From: Rhodococcus sp. HM1
Lineage (GTDB): Bacteria; Actinomycetota; Actinomycetes; Mycobacteriales; Mycobacteriaceae
Assembly: GCF_023218075.1 (NCBI RefSeq)
Contig: NZ_JALPTB010000012.1
Span: 1 to 64,000, forward strand
Direction: 5' to 3'
DNA: 64,000 nt
The notes under the pieces were generated by a model that was given only the letters and a program-made list of their open reading frames with translations, was not told where the DNA came from and made no database searches. The stretch's first letter is position 1. Each line of letters starts with the position of its first letter. Shown piece by piece: positions 1-11,123 of this stretch. Both the position numbers and the translations under genes were made by a program.

Positions 1-1
1 G

Positions 2-808
2 GTGAACGTCGCGAAGGTCGCCCGGGTGCTGGGCGCGTCCGCTGCGGCGGTGTACCCGGCGGGTGGGGCACGCGGTAAGCAGATGAGCGGGCTGCTCGAC
101 GACGACGACGTCGAAGAGCACATCGTGGAGATCGCCGACGACACCCGCGAGTGCTTCACCGCCATCGACCGCAGCACCGGGAAGGAATACCGGTTCGTCA
201 CCCCCGGTCCCGAGCTGACCGCCGACGAACAGGAACGCTGCCTCGAGGCGCTGGTGGCCGCCGCCTCCGGCGCCCGCTACGTCGTCGCCAGCGGCAGCTT
301 CCCTCCGGGCGTGCCCGGCACGTTCGTGCGGCGCATCGCGGACGTCGCGCACAAGGTCGGCGCCCGATTCGTGCTCGACTCCTCCGGCGACGCGCTGACC
401 AGCATCGAATCGGGGGTCTTCCTCGTCAAGCCGAGCCTCGACGAGCTGTGCGAGTGGGTCGGCCGGGACCTGCCGGACACCGAGACCCGGTCCGCCGCGG
501 CCCGGGAACTCGTCGACGCCGGGGTCGCCGAGATCGTCGTGGTGTCCCTCGGCGCGCAGGGCGCGATCATGGTGTCCGCCGACAACGCCGTCGAAGTACC
601 GGCGCTGGACGTGCCGGTGCGCAGCGCCGTGGGCGCGGGCGACAGCATGGTCGCGGGCCTGGTCGTGGGTCTGCTGCAGGAACGGTCGCTGCGCGATGCG
701 CTCGCGCTCGGCATCGCCTGCGGATCGGCCGCGCTGCTGACCGCCGGCAGTCACGTGTGCCGGCGCGAGGACATCGACCGGTTCTACGAGCTCGCCCGAT
801 CCCGCTGA
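2..808 (+). CDS. pfkB: PfkB-type 6-phosphofructokinase, 5'-partial
   Basis: Ribokinase/PfkB-family sugar kinase, most like 6-phosphofructokinase II, which phosphorylates fructose 6-phosphate in glycolysis. The N-terminus lies outside the window: the first visible residues, VNVAKVAR, correspond to the family's GGGxNVA substrate-binding segment, so roughly 40 residues are missing. The PAGG segment, the SGSFPPG loop, the VSLGAQGA motif and the GAGDS anion-hole and catalytic-base motif (visible residues 211-215) are all present. It ends one base before surE, which runs the opposite way, so no terminator fits between them. PfkB enzymes of this type belong to the hypoxic DosR regulon in mycobacteria (family knowledge), but the promoter is not visible here. 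Other PfkB-family substrates such as tagatose 6-phosphate or fructose 1-phosphate are possible. Confidence 0.85.
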   Translation: MNVAKVARVLGASAAAVYPAGGARGKQMSGLLDDDDVEEHIVEIADDTRECFTAIDRSTGKEYRFVTPGPELTADEQERCLEALVAAASGARYVVASGSFPPGVPGTFVRRIADVAHKVGARFVLDSSGDALTSIESGVFLVKPSLDELCEWVGRDLPDTETRSAAARELVDAGVAEIVVVSLGAQGAIMVSADNAVEVPALDVPVRSAVGAGDSMVAGLVVGLLQERSLRDALALGIACGSAALLTAGSHVCRREDIDRFYELARSR

Positions 809-809
809 T

Positions 810-1580
810 TTAGGGGAGCCCGGGACCCGTCCACGGGAGTGCCTCCAGGTCGACGTCGGCCGCTTCGACGGGCGCCCGCAACGCCGTCGCCGTCGCCCAC
901 CCCTGCGCGACGAGACCCGCGTCGGTCTCGTCGCGCTCGTCGGCACGGATCTCCCGGAAGGTCACCGTCACGAACTCCTTGCCGATCTCCCCGATGTCGG
1001 CCTGGACCGCGCCGAACGCGGCCAACGGAGCCAACCGGAGCCCACGGAACTCGTCCGGCGGAACATCCGGAACGTTGATGTTCAGCACCGAACCGCGCTG
1101 CCCGGACTCGATCACCCATTCCAACGCGCGGCGGGAAACCTGTTCGGCGGTGTCCCAGTGCTGCGGATCCGCCGAGGCCACGGATACCGCGAGCGCGAGC
1201 GCGCCGTGTGTTGCCGCGGTCAGCGCGGCCCCGACGGTTCCCGAGTGCAGAATCGCGTGGCCGGTGTTGGGGCCGTGGTTGATTCCGGACAGCACCACGT
1301 CGGGTGCGGGGCCGAACGCCCCGTGTGCCGCGACGAAACCGATCAGCGCCGGCGAGGCCTCCACCGCTCGGATCGGCACCTCGGGCAGATCCGGCCACTG
1401 TCGTTCGGTGACCGCCAGCCGGCCGTCCTCGGCGAGCGCGGTCAGCGATGCGCTCGCACCGCTGCGCTCGGTGTGCGGGGCCGCCACCACCACGTCCAGT
1501 CCGGCCTCGACCGCGAGCCGGGCGAGAACACCGAGGCCGCGGCTGTCGATACCGTCGTCGTTGGTCACCAACGCGCGCAT
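810..1580 (-). CDS. surE: SurE 5'/3'-nucleotidase
   Basis: Metal-dependent survival-protein phosphatase that removes phosphate from nucleoside 5'- and 3'-monophosphates in the cytoplasm. The 256-residue length is normal. The metal-binding NDDG motif is at residues 7-10, the SGINHGPNTG motif at 98-107 and HSGTVGAA at 112-119, all hallmarks of SurE. The ATG is preceded by AGGAG about five bases upstream and overlaps the stop of a possible small upstream ORF (TGATG). It converges on the pfkB-like gene with a one-base gap. Confidence 0.93.
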   Translation of the reverse strand: MRALVTNDDGIDSRGLGVLARLAVEAGLDVVVAAPHTERSGASASLTALAEDGRLAVTERQWPDLPEVPIRAVEASPALIGFVAAHGAFGPAPDVVLSGINHGPNTGHAILHSGTVGAALTAATHGALALAVSVASADPQHWDTAEQVSRRALEWVIESGQRGSVLNINVPDVPPDEFRGLRLAPLAAFGAVQADIGEIGKEFVTVTFREIRADERDETDAGLVAQGWATATALRAPVEAADVDLEALPWTGPGLP

Positions 1581-1816
1581 CAGGACTCCTTACCGTCGGC
1601 GCGCCGAACGCCGACCGATTCGACGAGGCGGGTGGCCAGGTCGCGGCGTCCCGTCGTCGACCCCGTCGGGTGAGTTCCTCGCGCACCCGTGTGTGGACAC
1701 GACACCTCCTTTTCGAGCAGATGGCGCACGATTCGACCGGTCTCCCCGCCGAACACGTCGCACAGGGTGACGTCCGGATTCGGCGCGGGACTCGGGCATC
1801 GGGTGGGCTCCCTCAC
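1580..1816 (-). CDS. Small hypothetical ORF upstream of surE
   Basis: A 78-codon ORF whose TGA overlaps the surE ATG (TGATG), an arrangement typical of translational coupling. No family is recognised. The middle reads TGRIVRHLLEKE and the C-terminus RRDLATRLVESVGVRR, both helix-like. A second minus-strand frame carries a helix-like REELTRRGRRRD stretch opposite the low-quality centre, so this may be a frameshifted remnant of a longer protein. It lies in the roughly 340-base space between surE and the MFS gene, which otherwise shows nothing. Confidence 0.25.
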   Translation of the reverse strand: MREPTRCPSPAPNPDVTLCDVFGGETGRIVRHLLEKEVSCPHTGARGTHPTGSTTGRRDLATRLVESVGVRRADGKES

Positions 1817-1922
1817 GCGCGGGACATGCCCTGGGGTACCCGTTCACCCCGAATCGATTCGCTCGGGGCGTGCGGCCGGTCGAGGCCCGGTCCGCGGCGC
1901 CGCCCTTCCGGCGCCGTATCCG

Positions 1923-3230
1923 TCAGGAGCGCCGGGCCCCGTATCGCCGATCCTCGAGGAGTGCGGTTTCGGCGAGGACTGCTTCCTCCTCGACGGTCGG
2001 TACCGAGTGCACGGCATCCTCGGCCGCGCGACGCTCGGCGGATTCCGGTTGTTGTTCCTCCCGGTCGGCGGCGTCGAGCGCCGGCCGGACCGTGCTCAGC
2101 ACGATGGCGCCGACCAGCACCACGACCGCACCCAGCACGAACGGGACGTGCGCGTCGAAGTGTTCGACGAGCTTTCCCGCCACGAACGGAGCAAGACCGC
2201 CGCCGATGAACCGGACGAAACCGTAGGTGGCGGATGCGACGGGCCGCGGCACCGGAGCGATGCTCATCACCGCGGTCGTGACGAGCGTGTTGTTCAGGCC
2301 GACGAAGATGCCGGAGACGATCACGGCGCCGACGACGATCCATCGGTTCTCCGCCCAGATCCCGATCACGAGTGACACCACCGCCATGCCGAGCAGCGCG
2401 CCGTAGAGCGTGCGCGGCGTGCCGAACCGCGTCTTGAGCAGTGGGGCGCCGAACACCGCGAACAGGGCGACGAGCAGGCCCCAGCCGAAGAACACGAACC
2501 CGAGCTGCATCGCGGTCAGGTGCATCAGGAAGGGCGCGTAGCCGAGGATTGTGAAGAAGCCCCAGTTGTAGAGCAGGCCGGTGACGCTCGTGGTGGCGAG
2601 GCTGCGGTGCTTCAGTGCGACGATCGGCTCGACGATCGACGGTTTGTCCTTCGGTACCGGCGTCGGTTCGACGAGCACTGCAGTGGCGACCAGCGCGATG
2701 AGCATGAGGGCGGCGACACCGAAGAACGGCCCGCGCCAGCTGATGTCGCCGAGCAGCCCGCCGAGCAGCGGGCCGGTGGCGATACCGATGCCGAGCGCCG
2801 CTTCGTACAGCACGATCGCGCCGGAGAAGCCACCGCTCGCTGCGCCCACGATGACGGCCAGAGACGTCGCGATGAACAGGGCGTTGCCCAGTCCCCATCC
2901 GGCCCGGAATCCGACGATCTGATCGATCGAGCCGCTGGCGCCGGCCGCGGCGGCGAACACGACGATCAGGATCAGCCCGACGATCAGCGTGCGTTTGGCG
3001 CCGATCCGGCCGGACACCCAGCCGGTGAACAGCATGGCGACCGCGGTGACGACGAGGTAGCTCGTGAACAGCAGCGTGACCTGCGACGGCGTGGCGTCCA
3101 GTTCGCTGGACAGGGCGGGGAGGATCGGATCGACCAGGCCGATCCCCATGAAGGAGATCACGCACGCGAACGCGACCGCCCACACCGCCCTGGGTTGACG
3201 GAAGGAGCTGGCGAGGGAAGTTGAAGACAC
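1923..3230 (-). CDS. MFS drug-type efflux transporter
   Basis: Major facilitator superfamily protein of the DHA1/drug:proton antiporter type, 435 residues with about 12 membrane segments. The first segment reads VWAVAFACVISFMGIGLVDPILPALSSEL and the loop 2-3 signature GRIGAKRT is present. A roughly 60-residue charged cytoplasmic tail (ADREEQQPESAERRAAEDAV) is longer than usual. The start at 3230 is GTG with no Shine-Dalgarno, but a -10-like TATCTA or TATGTA lies just upstream on the minus strand, so the mRNA may be leaderless. It is divergent from a MarR gene across a palindromic operator, the common layout of an efflux pump repressed by its neighbour. The substrate cannot be told from sequence. 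Confidence 0.85.
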   Translation of the reverse strand: MSSTSLASSFRQPRAVWAVAFACVISFMGIGLVDPILPALSSELDATPSQVTLLFTSYLVVTAVAMLFTGWVSGRIGAKRTLIVGLILIVVFAAAAGASGSIDQIVGFRAGWGLGNALFIATSLAVIVGAASGGFSGAIVLYEAALGIGIATGPLLGGLLGDISWRGPFFGVAALMLIALVATAVLVEPTPVPKDKPSIVEPIVALKHRSLATTSVTGLLYNWGFFTILGYAPFLMHLTAMQLGFVFFGWGLLVALFAVFGAPLLKTRFGTPRTLYGALLGMAVVSLVIGIWAENRWIVVGAVIVSGIFVGLNNTLVTTAVMSIAPVPRPVASATYGFVRFIGGGLAPFVAGKLVEHFDAHVPFVLGAVVVLVGAIVLSTVRPALDAADREEQQPESAERRAAEDAVHSVPTVEEEAVLAETALLEDRRYGARRS

Positions 3231-3236
3231 AAATAC

Positions 3237-3262
3237 ATAGATACTCTATATAGAAGCTCTAT
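3237..3262. promoter_or_regulatory. Double palindromic operator (probable MarR sites)
   Basis: Two perfect palindromes of form ATAGA-N3-TCTAT lie back to back (3237-3249 with spacer TAC, 3250-3262 with spacer AGC), giving a 13-bp period. They fill the 65-bp space between the divergent MFS and MarR genes and cover the likely -10 of the MFS gene. Inference: binding sites of the adjacent MarR-family dimer. Confidence 0.6.
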
Positions 3263-3282
3263 GCAATCGGCCGCGGTCCGCC

Positions 3283-3288
3283 TACACT
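3283..3288 (+). promoter_or_regulatory. -10 element of marR, likely leaderless
   Basis: TACACT matches the actinobacterial TANNNT -10 and ends seven bases before the ATG at 3296. No Shine-Dalgarno is present, so transcription probably starts at or next to the start codon. Confidence 0.4.
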
Positions 3289-3295
3289 GATATCC

Positions 3296-3787
3296 ATGAC
3301 CGATATGCCCGTTCGCTCCGACGTCCCCGCCGACACCCGAAACCGGCAGACGGCGGACGGCGTCGGCACCGTGGAAGCCACCGCGGATGTGTTGTACTCC
3401 CTGATGTCCGACTTCCTGCGTCAGCTCCCGCGCGACCTGAGCCTGACGGCCTCGTCCACCCTCGCGACGCTGCGTCGTCGCGGTCCGCTGCGCATCACTG
3501 CCCTGGCTGCGGCACAGGGCATCACCCAGCCGTCGATGACCTCGCTCGTCACGTCGCTCCAGAAGGCCGGGATGGTGACGCGGCGGGACGATCCGGCCGA
3601 CGCCCGCGCGACCCTCATCGAACTCACGGACAAGGGACTCGACTACGTCGTCGCCCGCCGCGAAGGCGGAATCGACCGGATCAGCGGACACATCCGCAAC
3701 CTCCCCGACGATCAGTGCCGGAACCTGCTCGCCGCGTTCGACGCGTTGTGTTCGCTCGAGGAACTCGCCCGCGAACGGGCTCACTGA
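3296..3787 (+). CDS. MarR-family transcriptional regulator
   Basis: A 163-residue winged-helix repressor. The MarR core spans about residues 25-155: helix 1 (DVLYSLMSDFLRQLP), the HTH region (LRITALAAAQGITQPSMTSLVTSLQKAGMV) and the wing (RRDDPADARATLIELTDKG), with a dimerising C-terminal helix. The R-R-x-D-x-x-D-A-R wing motif is diagnostic. Divergent from the MFS gene with a double palindrome between; the natural reading is ligand-relieved repression of the exporter and of itself. Confidence 0.9.
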   Translation: MTDMPVRSDVPADTRNRQTADGVGTVEATADVLYSLMSDFLRQLPRDLSLTASSTLATLRRRGPLRITALAAAQGITQPSMTSLVTSLQKAGMVTRRDDPADARATLIELTDKGLDYVVARREGGIDRISGHIRNLPDDQCRNLLAAFDALCSLEELARERAH

Positions 3788-3970
3788 GTCCGGCGGGACC
3801 GGGATTCCGGCAGGACACGGGCAGTCTGATTCCGAACGCCGAATGCATCCCGCACGAGCGCACCGGTGGCGATGTAAATCCTCGAAATCCGTCCAGCCGG
3901 AATTCACCAAGGGGTCGCACATGTGGAGGAGTCGGTCTCGATCGCCGCGTGTACAGCGCACACTGGTTAC

Positions 3971-4339
3971 ATGACGAACTGGGCCGAGGTGGTGGAAGCA
4001 GTCGCGGACCTGCCGGAGGTCACCGAATCGACGTGGTACCGGACCCCGGCGCTGACGGTGCGCGGGCGCGGGTTCGCGCGGCTGTGTTCCGAATCGGAGG
4101 GCGCGCTGATGGTGCTGTGCGAGATGGCGAAGAAGAAGGAACTGCTCGCGTCCGGCGATCCGGCCTACTTCACCACAGAAAGCTACGACGGCTACGGCGC
4201 CATCCTCGTCGACCTCGACCGCGTCGACCCCGAGGAACTGCGTGACCTGCTGTTCGACGCGTGGCATCTCGCCGCGCCGGAAGCATTGCACGCGAGCGCA
4301 CCGGCTGCACGGCGGGAAGATCGGACCCGACTAGACTAG
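3971..4339 (+). CDS. MmcQ/YjbR-family protein
   Basis: A small protein of the MmcQ/YjbR fold, related to DNA-binding proteins with a CyaY-like structure; its biochemical role is unknown. Typical features are the N-terminal VVEAVADLPEVTESTWYRTPALTVRGRGFARL stretch and the ESYDGYGAILVDLDRVD segment near the end. The ATG at 3971 is preferred over upstream in-frame codons because homologues begin near TNWAEV; it gives 122 residues. The 180 bases after the marR gene show no other feature. The stop codon overlaps the -10 proposed for rpe. Confidence 0.7.
   Translation: MTNWAEVVEAVADLPEVTESTWYRTPALTVRGRGFARLCSESEGALMVLCEMAKKKELLASGDPAYFTTESYDGYGAILVDLDRVDPEELRDLLFDAWHLAAPEALHASAPAARREDRTRLD
4332..4337 (+). 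promoter_or_regulatory. -10 element of rpe, likely leaderless
   Basis: TAGACT fits TANNNT and ends eight bases before the GTG start of rpe at 4346. It lies within the last codons of the preceding gene. No ribosome binding site precedes the GTG. Confidence 0.4.
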
Positions 4340-4345
4340 GCCGAC

Positions 4346-5029
4346 GTGGCCCACCCGATGATCGCTCCTTCCATCCTGTCCGCGGATTTCGCGCGCCTCG
4401 CCGACGAGGCCGCCGCCGTCGCCGGTGCCGATTGGCTCCACGTCGACGTCATGGACGCGCACTTCGTTCCGAACCTGACGCTGGGCCTGCCGGTCGTGCA
4501 GTCGCTGCTCGCCGCGACCGACATCCCGCTGGACTGCCATCTGATGATCGAGAATCCGGGCCGGTGGGCACCCCCGTACGCGGAGGCCGGCGCCCACAAC
4601 GTGACCTTCCATGCCGAGGCCACCGACAACCCGGTGGCCGTCGCCCGCGACATCCGCGCGGTGGGCGCCAAGGCCGGGCTGTCGATCAAGCCGGGCACCC
4701 CGATCGAGCCGTACCTGGAAATCCTGAAGGAATTCGACACGCTGCTGGTGATGAGCGTCGAGCCGGGCTTCGGCGGTCAGTCGTTCATCCCGGACGTGCT
4801 CGGGAAGGCCCGTGCCGTCCGTCGCCTCGTCGACTCCGGGGAACTGACCCTGCTCGTGGAGATCGACGGCGGCATCAACACCGACACCATCGAGGCGGCC
4901 GCCGAGGCCGGTGTCGACTGCTTCGTCGCCGGCTCCGCGGTGTACGGGGCGGCGGATCCCGGCGAGGCCGTCCGCAAGCTGCGCGCCCAGGCCGGTGCCG
5001 CCTCCGCCCACCTGACCCTGGCCCCGTGA
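4346..5029 (+). CDS. rpe: Ribulose-phosphate 3-epimerase
   Basis: Interconverts ribulose 5-phosphate and xylulose 5-phosphate in the pentose phosphate pathway. It is a TIM barrel of 227 residues, normal for the family. Visible motifs are SADF (12-15), [14 protein letters not shown] (32-45) carrying metal/catalytic residues, [10 protein letters not shown] (135-144) and the phosphate-binding EIDGGI (171-176). The stop overlaps the ribD start (GTGA), so it probably leads the riboflavin operon; ribulose 5-phosphate is also the substrate of the RibBA DHBP synthase downstream, a metabolic reason for the linkage. Confidence 0.95.
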   Translation: MAHPMIAPSILSADFARLADEAAAVAGADWLHVDVMDAHFVPNLTLGLPVVQSLLAATDIPLDCHLMIENPGRWAPPYAEAGAHNVTFHAEATDNPVAVARDIRAVGAKAGLSIKPGTPIEPYLEILKEFDTLLVMSVEPGFGGQSFIPDVLGKARAVRRLVDSGELTLLVEIDGGINTDTIEAAAEAGVDCFVAGSAVYGAADPGEAVRKLRAQAGAASAHLTLAP

Positions 5030-6054
5030 CCGATTCGGCGCTGGTCGAGGCCCTGCGGCGTGCCGTCGACGCGTCGGAGGACGTGCGGGGACGAACCAGC
5101 CCGAACCCGCCGGTGGGCGCCGTCGTGCTCGACGCCGACGGCCGGATCGCCGGGGTCGGCGCGACCCAGCCCCCCGGCGGGCCGCACGCCGAGGTGATGG
5201 CGCTGCGCGCGGCAGGGGAGCGGGCCCGCGGCGGCACCGCCGTCGTCACCCTCGAACCGTGCAACCACACCGGCCGTACCGGCCCGTGCACCCGGGCGCT
5301 GATCGACGCGGGCATCGCGACCGTCTACTACTCGGTGCCCGACCCGAACCCGTCCGCCGCCGGGGGAGCCGCCGCGCTGCGCGCCGCCGGAATCGTCGTG
5401 CACGAGGGGCTCGGCGCGGATGTCGTCGCGGCCGGCCCGCTCCGGGCGTGGCTGCACCGCACCCGCACCGGGCGTCCGCACGTGACGTGGAAGTACGCGG
5501 CCACCTTGGACGGGCGCATCGCCGCCGCCGACGGCACCAGCCAGTGGATCTCCGGCCCGGAATCCCGCGCGATCGTGCACGCCGAGCGGGCCCGCCTCGA
5601 CGCGATCGTCGTCGGCACCGGCACCGTCCTCGCGGACGACCCGTGGCTCACCGCCCGGCTGCCCGACGGTTCCCTCGCCCCGCACCAGCCGCTGCGGGTC
5701 GTGGTCGGTACCAGCGAACTGCCGACCCGGGCCCGGGTGCTCGACGACGCCGCGCCGACGCTGGTGCTGCGCACCCACGACGTCGACGAGGTCCTCGACG
5801 CACTCACCGACCACCCCGACGTGCTGCTCGAAGGCGGTCCGCGGCTGGCCGGGGCATTCCTCGCCGCCCGGCGTGTCGACCGCATCCAGGCGTACATCGC
5901 ACCGGTACTTCTCGGCGACGGCTGGTCCGCTGTGAGGGACGCCGGAGTGCACACGATCTCCGAGGCGATACGGTTTCGTCGGGAGCGCGTCGAAACGGTC
6001 GGCGCCGACGTGTTGATGACCCTGGTCCCCGACCGGGAGCAAAGGAGCGGGTAG
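5026..6054 (+). CDS. ribD: Bifunctional riboflavin deaminase/reductase RibD
   Basis: Performs the second and third steps of riboflavin synthesis: deamination of the pyrimidine product of GTP cyclohydrolase II and NADPH-dependent reduction of its ribose side chain. The N-terminal zinc deaminase domain has HAE at residues 54-56 and the two PC pairs with cysteines 79 and 88. The reductase domain covers about 145-335, with [16 protein letters not shown] and [12 protein letters not shown] motifs. The GTG at 5026 overlaps the rpe stop and gives 342 residues, close to the usual size. It is followed directly by ribE. Confidence 0.95.
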   Translation: MTDSALVEALRRAVDASEDVRGRTSPNPPVGAVVLDADGRIAGVGATQPPGGPHAEVMALRAAGERARGGTAVVTLEPCNHTGRTGPCTRALIDAGIATVYYSVPDPNPSAAGGAAALRAAGIVVHEGLGADVVAAGPLRAWLHRTRTGRPHVTWKYAATLDGRIAAADGTSQWISGPESRAIVHAERARLDAIVVGTGTVLADDPWLTARLPDGSLAPHQPLRVVVGTSELPTRARVLDDAAPTLVLRTHDVDEVLDALTDHPDVLLEGGPRLAGAFLAARRVDRIQAYIAPVLLGDGWSAVRDAGVHTISEAIRFRRERVETVGADVLMTLVPDREQRSG

Positions 6055-6663
6055 GTGTTCACCGGGATCGTCGAGGAACTGGGTGAGATCGTCACGCGCG
6101 AGGACCTGGCGGATGCGGCACGCTTCACCGTCCGCGGGCCGCTGGTGACCTCGGACGCGAAGCACGGCGAGTCGATCGCCGTCAACGGCGTGTGCCTGAC
6201 CGTCGTCGACGTCGTCGACGGAGACAAGTTCACCGCGGATGTGATGCAGGAGACACTGAACCGTTCGAGCCTCGCGCAGCTCGCCGCCGGCAGCCGCGTC
6301 AACCTCGAACGGGCCGCCGCGCTCGGCAGCCGTCTCGGGGGTCATCTGGTGCAGGGTCACGTCGACGGCACCGGCACGGTGATCTCCCGTTCCCCCTCCG
6401 AGAACTGGACCGTCGTGCGGATCTCCTTGCCGGACACCGTGTCCCGTTACGTCGTGGAGAAGGGGTCGATCACCGTCGACGGTGTGTCGCTGACCGTCTC
6501 CGGTCTCGGCGGCGAGCCGGGCGCGGAATGGTTCGAGATCTCGTTGATCCCCACCACCCTGTCGCTGACGACCCTCGGCACCGCCGAACCGGGCACCGTC
6601 GTCAATCTCGAGGTGGATGTGATCGCCAAGTACGTGGAGCGCCTGCAGAACGCGGGCCGCTGA
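6055..6663 (+). CDS. ribE: Riboflavin synthase alpha chain
   Basis: Dismutates two 6,7-dimethyl-8-ribityllumazine molecules into riboflavin and its pyrimidine precursor. The 202 residues form two lumazine-binding repeats: MFTGIVEELG at the start with SIAVNGVCLTVV, and the second half with GSITVDGVSLTVSG. The GTG start abuts the ribD stop with no spacer. Confidence 0.95.
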   Translation: MFTGIVEELGEIVTREDLADAARFTVRGPLVTSDAKHGESIAVNGVCLTVVDVVDGDKFTADVMQETLNRSSLAQLAAGSRVNLERAAALGSRLGGHLVQGHVDGTGTVISRSPSENWTVVRISLPDTVSRYVVEKGSITVDGVSLTVSGLGGEPGAEWFEISLIPTTLSLTTLGTAEPGTVVNLEVDVIAKYVERLQNAGR

Positions 6664-6678
6664 GTCGTACTGTTGAAT

Positions 6679-6699
6679 GCGGCAGTTTCCGCGTGCCGC
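6679..6699. other. Small hairpin between ribE and ribBA
   Basis: GCGGCA and TGCCGC flank a nine-base loop in the 82-base leader before ribBA. It is too small to be an FMN riboswitch and no conserved RFN pattern is visible. It may only be leader structure. Confidence 0.2.
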
Positions 6700-6745
6700 G
6701 GTTGTGCAAGCAGTTGTTGGAAATCGAGATTTGGAGCCCAGGCAA

Positions 6746-8954
<2,209 letters not shown>

Positions 8955-8963
8955 CCTGGACCC

Positions 8964-11123
8964 GTGCCCGACCCCTCCACCTACCGCCCCGCTCCCGGAT
9001 CCATCCCCACCGAGCCGGGTGTCTACCGGTTCCGTGATCCGCACGGCCGCGTCATCTACGTGGGCAAGGCGAAGAGCCTCCGCTCGCGCCTGAACTCGTA
9101 CTTCGCCGATGTCGCGTCGCTGCATCCGCGGACCCGGCAGATGGTCACCACGGCGGGCAGCGTCGAATGGACGGTGGTCAGCACCGAGGTCGAGGCGCTG
9201 CAGCTCGAATACAACTGGATCAAGGAATTCGATCCGCGATTCAACGTCCGCTACCGCGACGACAAGACCTATCCGATGCTCGCGGTCACCCTGAACGAGG
9301 AGTATCCGCGGCTGTTCGTCTACCGCGGTCCGCGGCGCAAGGGGGTGCGCTACTTCGGTCCGTACTCGCACGCGTGGGCGATCCGGGAAACACTGGATCT
9401 GCTGCTGCGGGTGTTTCCCGCCCGGACATGCTCGGCCGGGGTCTTCAAACGGCACACGCAGATCGGCCGGCCCTGTCTGCTCGGGTACATCGACAAGTGT
9501 TCGGCGCCGTGCGTCGGACGGGTCGACGCCGCCGAACACCGCCGCATCGTCGAGGACTTCTGCGACTTCCTCGCCGGCCGCACCGACAAGCTGGTCCGCG
9601 ACGTCGAGGCACGCATGCAGGCCGCGGCGTCGGAACTGGACTTCGAGACCGCCGCTCGGCTCCGCGACGACCTGGGGGCGCTGCGCCGGGCACTCGAGAA
9701 GCAGGCGGTCGTGCTCGGCGACGGCACGGACGCCGACCTGGTGGCGTTCGCCGGTGACGACCTCGAGGTCTCGGTACAGGTCTTCCACGTCCGCGGGGGC
9801 CGGGTCCGCGGGCAGCGTGGGTGGGTCGTGGAGAAGTCCGGGGACGTCGTCGATCGTCCCGACTCCGCCGACCGGATCGACACCGAGCACACCGGCGAAC
9901 ACACGGAGGAGTCGCTGCTCGTCGAGCAGTTCCTCACCCAGTTCTACGGCGAGGAAGCCGCGCTCACCGCGACAGCGCCCACCGACAGCGGGGACGCCGA
10001 ACCGACCGGCAGTGCCGTGCCGCGCGAGGTCCTGGTGCCGGCACTGCCCCCGGACCCGGAGGAGATGAGCCGCTGGCTCGCCGGGCTGCGCGGTGGACCG
10101 GTCCGGTTGCGGGTGCCGCAGCGCGGTGACAAGAAGGCCCTGGCGGAGACGGTGCAGCGCAACGCGCAGGAGGCCCTCTCCCAGCACAAACTGCGCCGCG
10201 CCGGAGACTTCACCGCGCGGTCCGCGGCATTGCAGGGCATCCAGGACGCGCTCGACCTGGACTCGGCGCCGCTGCGCATCGAGTGCGTCGACATCAGCCA
10301 CGTCCAGGGCACCGACGTCGTCGCCTCGCTGGTGGTGTTCGAGGACGGCCTGCCCCGCAAGTCGGACTATCGGCACTACGCGATCAAGGAAGCCGCCGGC
10401 GACGGCCGCTCCGACGACGTCGCGTCCATCGCGGAGGTCACCCGCCGCCGCTTCCTGCGGCACCGTCGCGACGTCGCGGGGACGGAGGGTGCCGAAGGTG
10501 GGGACGGGGGCGATTTCTCCACCGAGGCCGCGCTCGACCCGGCGACCGGCAAGCCGCGGCGCTTCGCGTACCCACCGAACCTGTTCGTCGTGGACGGCGG
10601 CGCCCCGCAGGTCGCCGCGGCCGCGAAGGTCCTCGACGAACTCGGGATCACCGACGTGTCGGTGATCGGCCTGGCCAAACGACTCGAGGAGGTGTGGGTC
10701 CCGGGCGAATCCGACCCGGTGATCCTGCCGCGCACGAGCGAGTCGCTGTACCTGCTGCAGCGGGTCCGCGACGAGGCGCACCGTTTCGCGATCACCTTCC
10801 ACCGCAGCAAGCGGTCCCGGCGGATGACCGCGTCCGCCCTGGACGGGGTCCGCGGACTCGGGCAGACCCGGCGCACCGCGCTGGTCAAGCACTTCGGGTC
10901 GGTGGCGCGGCTGCGGGAAGCGAGCGTCGAGGAGATCACCGCCGTCCCGGGCATCGGAGCGGCCACCGCCCGCGCGGTGCTCGACGCGTTGCGCGCGGAC
11001 GATCCGGGCGCCGCCGACACGCCGTCCGTCCTGCCCGTCGCCGATGAGGCTGCGCAGGACACGCCGGTACGTGATGATGACATCGTCGGCGTGTCGGGAA
11101 CGGGAGCGGAGCCGCAACTGTGA
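8964..11123 (+). CDS. uvrC: UvrABC excinuclease subunit C
   Basis: Makes both incisions during nucleotide excision repair after UvrA/UvrB damage recognition. Domains in order: GIY-YIG nuclease (GVYRFRD...VIYVGKA, about residues 14-92), a cysteine-rich linker ([24 protein letters not shown]), a UVR UvrB-binding helix pair near 210-245, the RNase H-like endonuclease ([20 protein letters not shown]) and C-terminal helix-hairpin-helix motifs ([32 protein letters not shown]). At 719 residues it is some 60-70 longer than typical; acidic, low-complexity inserts ([22 protein letters not shown]) and a long tail account for this. Its stop overlaps the rapZ start. Confidence 0.95.
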   Translation: MPDPSTYRPAPGSIPTEPGVYRFRDPHGRVIYVGKAKSLRSRLNSYFADVASLHPRTRQMVTTAGSVEWTVVSTEVEALQLEYNWIKEFDPRFNVRYRDDKTYPMLAVTLNEEYPRLFVYRGPRRKGVRYFGPYSHAWAIRETLDLLLRVFPARTCSAGVFKRHTQIGRPCLLGYIDKCSAPCVGRVDAAEHRRIVEDFCDFLAGRTDKLVRDVEARMQAAASELDFETAARLRDDLGALRRALEKQAVVLGDGTDADLVAFAGDDLEVSVQVFHVRGGRVRGQRGWVVEKSGDVVDRPDSADRIDTEHTGEHTEESLLVEQFLTQFYGEEAALTATAPTDSGDAEPTGSAVPREVLVPALPPDPEEMSRWLAGLRGGPVRLRVPQRGDKKALAETVQRNAQEALSQHKLRRAGDFTARSAALQGIQDALDLDSAPLRIECVDISHVQGTDVVASLVVFEDGLPRKSDYRHYAIKEAAGDGRSDDVASIAEVTRRRFLRHRRDVAGTEGAEGGDGGDFSTEAALDPATGKPRRFAYPPNLFVVDGGAPQVAAAAKVLDELGITDVSVIGLAKRLEEVWVPGESDPVILPRTSESLYLLQRVRDEAHRFAITFHRSKRSRRMTASALDGVRGLGQTRRTALVKHFGSVARLREASVEEITAVPGIGAATARAVLDALRADDPGAADTPSVLPVADEAAQDTPVRDDDIVGVSGTGAEPQL

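Noticed and set aside
3158-4291. A 377-codon minus-strand frame across marR and the MmcQ-like gene
   Set aside because: It spans the MarR/MFS promoter and opposes two supported genes; composition is shadow-like.
6664-6745. Possible FMN riboswitch before ribBA
   Set aside because: The leader is only 82 bases, with one small hairpin and none of the conserved RFN sequence blocks.
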